The notes beneath the pieces were generated by a model. That model saw only the letters and a program-made list of their open reading frames with translations, was not told where the DNA came from and ran no database searches. From Lactarius indigo (taxonomy: Eukaryota > Basidiomycota > Agaricomycetes > Russulales > Russulaceae), in assembly GCA_025766275.1 (NCBI GenBank), contig JAFKAC010000012.1, forward strand, positions 992,001 to 1,056,000: a stretch of 64,000 nucleotides of DNA, in the 5' to 3' direction. The position numbers and the translations under genes were made by a program. Below, piece by piece: positions 23,441 through 35,100 of the stretch. Position 1 is the stretch's first letter; the number at the start of each line of letters is the position of its first letter.

Positions 23441-26171
23441 ATGCTTGTCTCCCGTTTCATTCGTTCTGGGTTTCTGTACCTCCCTACTTGGTCAAGGACT
23501 GCGTGCTACTGCCGCTGCTGCCTCGGACCCATGCGCCAAAGTCGCAGGACTTCAGTTCGCCGATCCTGCGGATGCGATAGCTTGCCAGAAGTCGTTCCCA
23601 TTCAACGAGACCCTCAGACAGAATGTCTTGTCGGTTGTTTCTCGCGTCTTTGACTTCTATACGTTCGAGGATTTCTACTTGAATTCTCCCCCTCCGTTCC
23701 AGGATTCGACTACGGATATACGCGCAGATATCGCACGGATCAACGCAACGTACTATGAGGTGAGCACGCCATTCGTTCTTTGTGTCGATTCACAACTCAT
23801 CAACAATACTTAAGACCGATTATGACTTCAATCGAGACCTGTGGGACTTCACTGTTCAGCTAAACGACGGACATACACGTAGGTCTTTAGTTGGTATCAC
23901 GACATGCGCCCTGGTTGAAATACCGTACCACCATAGGCTGGTTACCGGATTGCTACAATTCCTACCAGAACGTCCTGCCCACCCCCGTTGTCATTTTGGA
24001 CAATGGTATATTCATCGCCCCAGACTCTGTTGAATTCTTCAGCCAGCTTGGGACCAACTTTACGGACTTCTTCGTAGCAAAGAAATTCAACTGGCAACGG
24101 CTTGCCGGAGCCAAGGTGCTCACCATCGGTGGACTTCCCGCCTCTGACTATATCGACGAGATCGCTCGCACTGTCTCTGGCAACTACCTCGATCGCAACC
24201 TCAGGGTGAACAGTGTAGTCAGCAGCTACCGGATCGTTAACACGACATTCTCTCAGCGTGTTGGTGACCTCGCCGGCCCAATCTTCTTGACGCAGACAAG
24301 CCTCAATTTCTCACTCATTCCTGTGAACTCAACGACCCCTGAGTTCGTTGACGTTCCTTTCGTTGCCTCCTTGGTTGGGAAACCATTTAGCGATGGGCCA
24401 TCTTAGTATGTCTTCTCTGTCCAGTCCTCGCTCGCTGATTGACATTAAAAAATCATTTCAGCTGGGCTAACAACTGCGCCGCAACCAACAAGACAAATGG
24501 GGTCGACCTGCGGTCTAATAGCAGCAGTGCTTCCCAGAGCCGAGTTGGTCCTGCTCGTGCCGCGTTGATGGATCCCGCTGCTCGGCCTAAGACGGCGGTC
24601 GGCCTTCCAGATCCCTATTTACCTACTCTCAATCCTACAAATGGAAGCACTGGGGCCATCAAGTCGTTCATTTTGCCTGGAAACAAGACAGGCGTCGTGC
24701 GTGTTCCTGCTACTTCTTCATTCCACTTGACAGTATTTCCTCTGTCCGCTAGATGTTTGTCGGCTCCTTCGATGGCGACATTAATCAGTTCCCGCTTGAT
24801 GTTGCTGCTGCGGTCAAGCAGTTCAAAGCGTCCGACGTCACGAATCTCTTGATCGATGTGACTAACAATCCTGGTTCGTGCACCTTCTCGGCCGAATCTC
24901 GGAAAGTTTAACACCGCTCGCGCCAGGTGGAATCGTCTGCCTAGGACTATTCCTTCGTCAGTTCCTTACTGCCACTGGAGGTGAATTTCCGTGCGTGCAC
25001 AAGATACCGAACGCGAGTGCATCCCTGACTACGTTCTCTAGTGGGTTCCAGACAACTTCCCGTGCCAATCTGCTTGCACAAAAGATTGTGAAGGCAGGTA
25101 TACAACAAGGACATAATTCCTCGATCTCCATCTATGCACCAGACAATTGTGAGCTGTATTGGACACAACATTTTCGTGAAGCGTGACGTCTTGTTCTAGG
25201 GCAATTCTTGAACGGCACACAGATGCCTCCCGACTTTGATTACAATGACCCTTCGGTCCCCTATATTATAAATGGTCGTGATGACCCGACTTCTCAACGT
25301 TTCGAGGTTTGACCACCTAGTTATTTTCATCACACTGTCAGTTCACACGGTGACTAGGACATATGCCCCGCTCTGAATGTGAACATCCCCACTACGCCTC
25401 CTTTTGACCTAAAGTAAGTGCTGCGATCTCTCCTCGTTCGGTCTCTCTCACAATGTCGGGCCTTGTAGTAAAGTAGCCATTAGTAAGGGATTCCTATCCG
25501 TACTATCCACCAAGCTGATTGTTTACAGTTGGTAACGGCAATTGTGCATCTACCTGCGCACTATTTACTACTGTCATGTTTGAACGGCACCAGACCAAAA
25601 TAGCCGTTTTCGGGGGTAACCCCTCACAATCAATCCAGTTTAAGGGTACGTCCCCTTCGACGATACTACGGGGAGAATGGATGCTCACATTCGGTTTCGC
25701 AGGTATGGCTGGGAACCAGGTGCTCGAATGGGCCGAATTGGACACAGAGATCAAGACCGCCGGCCTCAAAAATGTAAAAGACAAGTGCGACCTTCTCCAT
25801 GTTTCAACTACTCATCGTCTTCGATAGGACCCCCTTGCTCCCCCGGACTTGTATGTCACACGTATTTCATGGGAGGGGCTTTTGTAATTCATCACGAATT
25901 CACAGATTGGTCAGCGGGAACATGGCTCTCAATTGGAGAAGCGGTAAGTAAATCCACAGAATCGCAACTGTGCCTGAATCGAGCCGCCTTGCAGCTTATA
26001 GCTTCCTCAATGAGAAGGTGCCTGATTGCCTATGTCTCTGAGCAACCACAGTGTATGTATCCCGTGTTGCAAAAGTCATGCATGTAGTGATGTCTGGAAT
26101 GGACATTAGATCGGTTCCCATACACGGCGGAGACGTACAACAACCCTCAAAAAGTGTGGGTTTTTGCGTGA
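23441..26171 (+). pseudogene. S41 (CPAF-like) secreted peptidase, copy C, two frame breaks
   Basis: By homology the start is ATG 23441 (MLVSRFIRSGF). An extra base near 23,476 must be skipped to reach LLGQGLRATAAAASDPCAKV. The remainder follows copy D: FETLR-type segment, FDFYTFEDFYLNSPPPFQ, QLNDGHTR, IFIAPDSVEFFSQLG, WANNCAATNKTNGVDLR, SFILPGNKTGVV, GNCASTCALFTTVMF and YTAETYNNPQKVW. Introns all have GT-AG ends, including those around the microexon. A second extra base near 26,021-26,024 (GTG CCT GAT for GTG CCG ATT) truncates the frame shortly before the end. Both lesions are single insertions, so the gene could be intact if these are sequencing errors. Its central exon is almost identical to that of copy B. 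Confidence 0.65.
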
Positions 26172-27299
26172 GTATCCTCGTCTCCATATAATCAAGAGCC
26201 TTTGACTGACGGATTTCTCAGTGAAAAACAAATTTTTGGATGAGCTGGGGAATGCGCCATCGAGTTTTTATTAGTTCAGAAAGATACGATTGTCAGACGG
26301 GCCGCCGAGAATGTTCGGTCGATTTGTTAACCGCGCGACAGTGACTCGGAAACGGTTTAGTGAGCTAGAAGCATTTGGTTAGTCCGAACTGGTGCCAGCC
26401 TGAGAAAGAGGCCGACCGAACCAGATGGTGGCAACACCACTTCCGGCTGGGCTCAGTCACGACCAGTCACGCGTCACGATTCGGGTGTAAAGAGAGTCAG
26501 CCGGACGTTCATCCAGAGTTCGCAGACTAATGGAATCTAGGTCGCACGGAGGCTAGATGTGGCAAGATATGAAAAGCTCATGCACACATTTTACACTGGT
26601 GCGCTCAATATTTTCTGCTGTGACCTGCCCGATGAAGCCGGCTTAACGTCCAACATCAGTATCGTGTTTGGACCACTCTTGGGACCATCCACCAGGCTCT
26701 AGTGTCTGAGACAGGACGAATTTAAAGCTCATGCATGGTCACCAGATGGTTTTGAAATAAGTAAGAATCGCATGAGACTGTCCAGTGACTGGGGCTACGA
26801 ATCAGATACCAAGATACATCGCGCGATAGCGATCTACGTTCCTAGGCTGTGTGTTGAACATTGACCAGCCACTCGCCGATCCGACCTGAAGTAGTGAAAC
26901 GATGCCCCTATGCTTGCATGGGCGGCACCCCTCCTTACTGAAACATCATTTGGCTGAGCGGCTGCGTCTTTGTCGCTGTGGCATAGCAAATCTGGATTTC
27001 TTTTAAAAAAGACAAGTCGAATTACAGATCCACCTCGCAACTCAGACTGGCCTTCCTCTTGAAATTTCAGAACTGACCTTCTTTTTCGGTGCTGTAACAT
27101 TCACGCTGCTGCTCGAGCACCGCCTTGATGCTCGACTGGACGTCTGGCTATCGAGACTGGGTAATCCATCTGATTTATGCCTTTGCCTATAAAATGTCTC
27201 TCCAAGCGAAGGTTCCTCAGCATCTTGCCTCGCATTTGCTACCCTATCAGCCTTTGAGCTTCCTCTTCGATATTTCTACTTTCTACACACACCTTAAAC
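26172..27299. other. Intergenic between S41 copy C and the acidic orphan gene
   Basis: No supported gene. The first ~200 bp are the diverged downstream block of the peptidase unit. A TATAAAA-like element (CTATAAAATG, about 27,187-27,196) lies some 105 bp before the next ATG and may be its core promoter. Confidence 0.5.
27187..27196 (+). promoter_or_regulatory. Putative TATA element of the acidic orphan gene
   Basis: CTATAAAATG lies about 105 bp upstream of the ATG at 27300, at a plausible core-promoter distance. There is no other support. Confidence 0.35.
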
Positions 27300-28288
27300 A
27301 TGTTCACATTCGTGCGATCCACTGCCGCGAAGCTTGCTGCGAAGCTCGCTAGCCGTGCCTCGCGTTCCGCGGACACTCCCGTCACCATCGAGCGGCCCTA
27401 TGACCCGAAGTTCTACGGAGACCTGGTCAGGCGTCTCCGCGCTATCGAGTCTCGGGACCACTCTTTGCTCGACGACGTTCGGAGCGTTGGTCGGCGCGTC
27501 TTCGGTCAGTTCCATTCCATTCGCGTTTCGACCTGCCCCACCTAATTTTTTTTTTTTCCTTAGGAAAAGCGAAGAAGCTGCTGACCAAGCGCACCCAGAA
27601 CCGCCCAGTTGTCGACCCCGACGAGAGTTTTTGCAGCCCGGGCAGTTTGGACGACGAGGAGCCGGAGATCCCCATTCACGAGATCCCCCGCCCCTCGCGC
27701 GCCCAGAACCGCCGAAATCCTTGCATCAACGCTCCTCGTTGCGTGCAGTGTCCATACGCCGTTGACGCCAGGCGCTCGTACGGGCACAGATACGAGTCGG
27801 ATCCTTCGCTGTCACCGCCCTCAGTCAATTCCAGTCCCCTCAACAACTACCAGTTTCAGGAGCTGAGCGACATCCTGGAAGAAAGTGAATGCAGGGTGGA
27901 GCCTGAGGAAACTGAGTACTCCACGATACTGGTGGTAGACGAGGACTCGGATAGCGACGTTACCGAAATGGGAGATGGCGCGACCCCGGGCATCTCTGAG
28001 ACTGGAGATGATGCTGAAACTCCGACCAACTTTGGGCGCGACAACGCAGCAGGTTACATTGCCGTTGCAAACCCCAGCACCACGCCCTTCGTCGTATCAC
28101 CTTTCTTCTGCCTGCCGACAACAGAATCAACTCTGGCACCACCCACGCCGTCTGAGAGTGAGAGCGGGCCAAGTACACCCCGATCTATGCCAGTTCTTGT
28201 ATACGAGTCGGTATCTTATGAGGAAGCGCTCTTCGCGGAGTTCAACGCGATCATAGATTGGAAGGCAGCCAATGGGGGCGTTGCGTGA
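27300..28288 (+). CDS. Small acidic protein of unknown function
   Basis: There are two exons, 27300-27504 and 27564-28288. The acceptor follows a run of T and joins RRVF-G-KAKKLLTKRTQN in frame. The N-terminus is basic and Ala-rich (MFTFVRSTAAKLAAKLASRA) and could be amphipathic. The middle carries a Cys pair (INAPRCVQCPYAVDARRS). The C-terminal half is acidic and rich in Ser, Thr and Pro (TILVVDEDSDSDVTEMGDG), ending in a predicted helix (VSYEEALFAEFNAIIDWKAA). No family is recognised; it is probably lineage-specific. Coding is supported by one long clean frame and a well-formed intron. Confidence 0.6.
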
Positions 28289-31200
28289 GCGGGACTGCGG
28301 GGTGCGCTCGGAAGTCGTCAGTGCGGAGTCGCGGAGAGGGTATTAGATCGGAGAGCATATCCGTGGGGAGAGGATGAAGAAAGGTAGGTCGTCCCTGGAT
28401 GGCTGACAGATTTAGTGCGGACCACCGAGATAGAGGTCCGAGGCGCGGGGCTTGCGGGGACGCATCGACAGCTGTCTTTCGGCCAGACTAGCTGTCTGCG
28501 CCATCGCGAGCTACTGCGCAGCGTGTCGCATGTGGAACTTGGTAAGCCGCACAGAAATACGACTCGGGGCTGGAACTCAGCGTCCTCGTCAATACAGGTT
28601 CGAAGGGATGACGATGGACAATGCGCGGGATCTCCGCAGAAATGTATGGCAGCAGTCTTCGGCCAGGCTCGTTGTCTGCATTTTTGGGGAGGTTCTGCGC
28701 AGCATGTTTCCCTTCGAGACAAGGTGAGCCGCGTTGTTGCGGCCGAGGAGTCAACACATACTAACCAGGTATGCACAAGACTGCCCTTCGACGCAAGCGA
28801 TGAGGGACCGGTGGAGATGGAGATAAACTAGATCGTGCGAGGTCGATAGGCTTTTTTCCCTATGGGTTTTTTTAATGCAACGGCCGATGACCGCGATGGT
28901 GGTAGCAATGGGGTGATGCCGCGCACGACGCAAGCGGACGTGGAAAATTGGAGCTGGCCGACGATCTGCGGCACGGAGAGAGTTAGACGCGGTCTCACCG
29001 ATGCTAATTTAGAACGGGCGCTCATACCACGCGTGCGGTCATCCCCAAAATGAGAGCGCTTGCGGTTGAGGAGGAAGCTACATTTTTAGTATGATTCTTT
29101 ATCTTCACGAGACTTGGACCCACGAAAAAAGGGGGTGGGTGATAGTGGGCGCTTGCGAGGCATAGAGCGCGATGGAAGGCAGTCCCCAAAATGGGGCCAT
29201 AGCCCGAACAACAAAGATGTACGTGGGAAATGGAGGGATATGGGTGACGCGGCTCAAGTCACGGAGAAGTCATCCGAGACAAGCCTCTACAGAGGATCCC
29301 ACGTTACGATCTCGTCGTCTCCACCCCAAAATCGTTTACTGCCGTGTCCTTTTTGCAATAACCCTCACGACAGTATATCAAAAAAAAAAAAGCTCCATGG
29401 CAACATTGCGGGGTAAGAAGGTAAGAAGCTCGCCTGCGCACCACTTCGCATGCACTACGCTGATGCGCCACGGATAGATGGACTCGGGCTGGCACCCGAG
29501 AAGACACCTAGCGCATGATTCATGATCCATGGTGTGCTGATGGTAGGTACGCTAGTAAAGCGGTGGACACTGGGCGGGCATCACGTTGGCCCCGTGGCCC
29601 GGGGGATAGAGGAATATAACGCTCAGCTCTACTGTACTTGGGGGCCCAACACTCTGCCTGCCAGCCTACGGTTGGGAACATGCATTGTATTTTAGCCTAA
29701 AGATGACACGATCGAGAATAGCCCACACGCACCATCCTATCATCATCACATACTCACTGCGTGTGCGTTGCAGAGGACCGATATGACAAAAGTAGTACTA
29801 GTGCTCCCACACTGATCTCCTTTTCTCTCATCATCACACCACCATGCTTCCTCCACATCCGAGCTGATTTTGCCACTGGCAAGGACGTGAATGAAAGCGT
29901 GGGTCCACGATCAATCACGTAGCTCCATCTTTCCTAGTAGACCAAAAAGGATGTCTTCTTGCGTTGTCTCGCCTTTGGCACTGACCATGCTGTTATAGTG
30001 CAACTGGCAGTTCGTCATGCTGTGTCCTGGCTTCGGGCGCTTATTCTACCACGTGCTCGAGCGTCTGGTACCTTAGTGTCACGTGCCTGTTTCAGCGCCA
30101 CGGCGTCTCACTCTCTACCACCCCCTCTATCGACCTTTCGAGTAGCATCTTCCGTGCGCTTCTGCGCTGCCTTTGTCAGATCCAGTAGCTGTCCTTCCGC
30201 TGACGACGGATCGGGTACCCGCTCGATTGTGCGCTGTGGTGATAGTGGCTACGCGCGGGACATCTAATCCATGATTTGCACGCACTTCTTAGGCCACGCG
30301 TCGCTCTGCGAGGTGTGCAGAGAGCACAAGAGAGTTCAAGAAGAGAGCGTAAATGCGCCATTGTACATCGCAATCAGAGAACGCTACATCACGTTATATT
30401 GTCCCACCAGTGAGACAAGCAAGAGGGAGTGAGGCATGTGAGAAAGGCGCGCTTCGAGGCAGATAATCTATTTGGGTACGTCATTTGTTGGTACATACAC
30501 AGGTGTGCGAAGAAGCTTGTCATCGTCGGTGATCTATCATAGAGAGGTTAGCATCTGTGTGAGCAGGACAATCCTGCATGAAGACGGACTTGACTGTTTC
30601 GTGATCGTATGCACCGCCCGGGGTCTGGACGCAAAATCGGCTATCAACGCACACTGTGAAGTCAAGGACAATGTGCAACTGAGATTCCGTTGATGGGATC
30701 GTCAAACCCAAGCCTTCCTGCACTTGCATTGCCAAAAATGCTCGTGGCTCTTGCTTGACGTCCGAGTTTCCTTCTCACCCGAAGTTGAGAGCGCAGCATA
30801 CAGTGCCTCGCTCCACATAAAGCAAGCGGATATTTAGTGAAGTGCGTACGACTGTCGCTTCTGCGGCTGGTGGAGTAAAAATTCGACTCCAATCAAGGAA
30901 ACAACACGAGGCATGGGCCAAGAAGGGAAGAGGGAAGAGGGCCAGGGATGCTAGCTACGAGCTAGGGCTGACACGCACTGCAACAAAGTTCGATCGCATC
31001 TTCGACATTCCCCACACTCACATAAGTAAAAGAGCGTGACGAGTCCTTGTCGTAGCTCTGGCCACGTCGCACCAGAGCCGGGGGAGGGGGAAGAGAGACA
31101 GTGTGAGTCGTTCGACGCATCCAGGTGTGTGGTGGGGGGACAGGGTTGTATGCAGTGACTCGCGAACTACCCGAGTTCTGAGATCGCGCAGAGCTCGGCG

Positions 31201-32116
31201 CGTGCGGGAGGTTAGGGTGACGACTCAGTCCTGGGAACGCTATCAAGGCAAGCTGGAGGTACCACAGCAAATGATAATTTTGAGAGCCACCCCGTCCTCA
31301 ATACCTCAGTCAGCTCTCGCGACGTTTCCCTTCCTCCCGAAGATCCAACAGCCTAGAACCCGGATGAGTGAACGACTCGATAGGTCTATTTCCCACTCTA
31401 TTACCGTTCGCCCTGCGTCTTGATCTTCAATGTCGGAAATTCCTCGTAGATCAAAGGAAATAGAGAAGCGCTGACAACTTGTGTCGCTACCGAAATTGAT
31501 AAGAAGTTTTTGAGAGCGAAAGGGGTCCGTAATGCCGTGGACGATGTGTCTAGAGGGATGCAGTATTGCGCTGGCATCAACGCTTGACTAGGCCAGTCTG
31601 AGTTATATAGGGCTTGGTCTGGAGCAAAGACGAACGGAAGCGAGCGAAATCGGGGATAGCCGACATCGGGACAAGGTTAGTCGGAGGCCGCGGGAGTAGC
31701 AACCTAGAGGACTTGCAGGACGCGTTGCACTTCGTTTGTCGTCCGAGTTGGCCTGCACGTATGTAGCTCGGCCGATTCGACCGACATACTGTACTGTACG
31801 GTATCAGTCGTCTCTAAGGTCTTCTCTATTCAGGACAAGAGCCTTGACAATGGTGGGAATCGGTGATTCCCGCGTGGGGGCTGTACGCTGTGCAAGACTG
31901 GGGTATGCGGACACTGGCAGCGCGTGTTCACCTCAACGCTCGACTCATACACTCACCAGACCTCGTATAGCTTGTGTGGCCCTTTGGGAAGGTATGGAGC
32001 ACCAGCGCACGGTATTAGATTCGTGAGCAAATGCCTGTTAACCTGTCGCTCTCCCGCCAACGACTTATTTGTCTGCCATTCCAGCCTACATCCCACTGGA
32101 ATCGGGAGATCCTGGA
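28289..32116. other. 3.8-kb gene-poor region
   Basis: No gene that I can support. Open frames are short and overlap on both strands, and no motif was recognised. An internal duplication lies at 28,469-28,733. No tRNA-like B box with a matching acceptor stem was seen. It separates the orphan gene from the NLR-like gene. Confidence 0.45.
28469..28733 (+). repeat. Diverged ~82-bp direct repeat, exon-like
   Basis: Copies lie at about 28,469-28,550 and 28,650-28,733. Both contain a TTCGGCCAG(A/G)CT block, TGTCTGC and CTGCGCAGC(G/A)TGT. Both end in a possible splice donor: GGTAAGCCGC in the first, GGTGAGCCGC in the second. In one shared frame they read SARLAVCAIASYCAACRMW and SARLVVCIFGEVLRSMF. 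This suggests a duplicated exon of a lost or unrecognised small gene, about 180 bp after the stop of the acidic orphan. Confidence 0.5.
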
Positions 32117-35100
32117 ATGAGGTGCGTCAATCCCTGCTTTTGGTAGTGACGATAAATCCGTGAACATTGCTGGGCAGCACTCAGATCGCCCAATCGCAGA
32201 GCACCCCTTCTCAGCTTCGTGTTGAGGTGACAGGTATGTACTTGAATCCTGACCAGTTGATGTCCCGATAAGTATTTAATCTATCGTTAGTCCTCCGAGC
32301 CCATAATGTCCCTAATAACGCGAAACGGTTTCGCCTGAAGAATCAGTTCTTCGTCACGGTGACTAATCGGGCTACAACGAAGAAGACAGCAAGTGCTCCG
32401 ATCAAAGGACAGACGGTGCAATGGAACCAGAAATTCGACGCTTTGTAGGACACGTGTTTTTAGTCTTGTTTTCCCGCTGAGATGTTCTGTTCAGATTTGT
32501 ACAGCCGTCTTCACATCTTATATTGTGTCTTTATGCGAAGCGGTTGGTGCACCCCGATAGACTTATCGGAACGCACTGAGACATCGATGCCTGTCGAATC
32601 TCGAAACGGTCTGTTTTTTCCGAGGTATTGCTCATTTAACTAGTAGCTGAACGTCTCGCTTTGTAGAGGCCCCTTTTATTCTCAGCAATGGCGACGAACG
32701 AGCTGTTCCGTCAGTTCAGCCGATCACACTCTACTTAGCGATCGACGTGTCGGGGAACGCAACTTCCCATTCGACCTTGCCTATCGATCCCACCAACGCT
32801 ATAGCGACCGAGGTAGACGTCTCGCCAATGGAACAAGCGACGAAGCTCACTATCGCCCAGGACTCCGTCGAAACCGCTCCATTTGTAGTCGCCACTGCCC
32901 TCGAGCCTCTTTCCCCTCCGAGGGATCGCGTTCTCATCGAGACTAGCACTGCTATACCACCAATGCCTGATGTCCCGGTAGCGGTGTCACCTGCCGAAAG
33001 TGCTCTCCATGACGCTGATGAAGCTACCAAGTCGATTAGTCTCCCAAGTACATGGGAAGGTGCAGTTGCGAGAATCAGGTGGGTGATGGATACTGTGAGC
33101 CCAGTTGCAGAAGTACGTCACAGCGCAACGTCCTTTCACCGTATGCTTGACCGGGCTGACTTTCGCTTGTAGCTTCACCCGTTCGCAAAGATGGCATGTG
33201 GCCTGCTATTAGCAATTCCCAAGGTACATCGATTTGCGTTATTATCTAAAGGAATGCTGTTCGTCCATGTTAATTTGGATGCTAGTACGCTTCTAGCACA
33301 GTTTCAAAGTGACAACAACGTCCGAACCCTACTTACGGCTATGCACGATGCGTTTGATTTCGCAAATGCGGGAAGACATTTTAAAATCTATCAAGCCCGA
33401 GTCCAAGCAGGCCCAGATCCTTACGCTCATGTTGCAGCACGTCTGTAATTGTAGTGACTTCATCCAATCTTATGCAAAGGACCCGCGATTCTGTACGTCG
33501 TCTTCAACTACTTCATTGGCCGATGTAAACACGCAATTTACAGGGAAGCGCACGTTGAACAACCTCGGCAGTCAAGCCGACAAACGAATCGGAGATTTCC
33601 GCACCACCCTCGTCGAACTTCGAAAGGATTTTTTGGATGAGACAACCATCACTACAGAAATAACTGTACTCCGAGTTCTAGACGATGTGGGAATAATTGC
33701 GGCCAATGTTGGTAGGATTTCTAGTCAACTCGATGGGGTGGCCACCCAGTTGAAGTGGGTATCGAGCCAAGTTTCAAACGCTGGTACGTAGTCCCAATTT
33801 GGGGGTTATCGATCTGATAATTGGCACAGAGCTAGAAGCAAAAATAAGAGAAATACCTTACGGAACAGGCTCGCGCTTTATGCCAGAGAAAGGCTGCCTT
33901 CAGGGAACGCGCGGGGCCTTTTTGGACTTCATCGTTAATTGGGTGAACAGCCCCGATGCAGAGCGCAGTCTTATTTTGTTCGGACAAGGCAGGCACCGGA
34001 AAGTCATCCATCGCACACGAGATCGCGCGTCGCTTCGATAAAATGCACCGTCTTACGTCATCCTTCATTTTTTCGCGCAAGGAGCAATCCAGACAGGCTC
34101 ACCATCTCTTTACAACTCTTGCTCGCAATCTCTCTGACCGCTATCCATCATTTAAAGCCGCGCTTGGAAAGGTCATCGAGGTTGACTCATCTCTTCGGCT
34201 CGGTACTCGTGACTATCCCACACTTTTTCAGTCCCTTATCCTGGAACCGCTAAAGGACCTGCACATCGTCGGTCCTATTCTCGTTGTGATCGACGCCTTG
34301 GACGAGAGCGGAGACACAACCAGTAGATATGGGTTACACACGTTTCTCGCCAAAAATCTCTCCAAACTGCCACCAAACTTTCGTGTGCTTATCACCTCGA
34401 GGCCAGAGGATGGCATCCAATCCGCGTTCGATGGAGCGCCGTCGGCTAGGATCAAATATATGAACGACTCTGATCTGGCAGCTCGAACGGATGACGATAT
34501 ACTCACCTACCTCCAGAGCTTGCTTCCTTCAGACGAGTTCGAAAATCATGGCGTTGCGTTGGCAAGAAAGGCAGAGGGGCTGTTTCAGTGGGCGGCAGTT
34601 GCCGGTAGATTCATCCTAGACCCTCCTCAATGCTTCGGGTTCAACAAACAAAGGTGCATAAGCCATCTTTTGAAACGCAATACAGATCGCGACGGACAAG
34701 ACCCGTTGGATGAGTTGTACAAGGAAGTGCTTGAAGGATATATCACACACCAAAATGCGCGGCACCTATTTTGCTCTGTGGCAGGACAGCTAATTACTGC
34801 ATTCGAACCTCTCTCCATCCGCTCCCTGACCACTTTGCGAGGGCACGCCTCCGATGACAATGCCGATGCCGATTCTCAGGCCATCGTTATGATGCTCCGT
34901 CGCCTGGGCTCGTTGTTTAGCAATGTTACCTCAGTCTGACGAACCTATCGTTCCGCTCCATACATCATTCCGCGACTTTCTGACTAATAAGGAGAAGAGT
35001 GGCGATTTTTCCATTGCCCTTCGGGATGCCCACTGTGATTTGGCCCATTCCTGTCTTGGTCTAGTGATCCGCGACCTCAGGGTTCAACATGTGCCACATT

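Noticed and set aside
28289..32116. Search for transposon remains, tRNA genes and CRISPR arrays in gene-poor regions
   Set aside because: No terminal repeats, transposase or reverse-transcriptase motifs, tRNA B-box with a paired acceptor stem, or regularly spaced repeats could be supported by eye.
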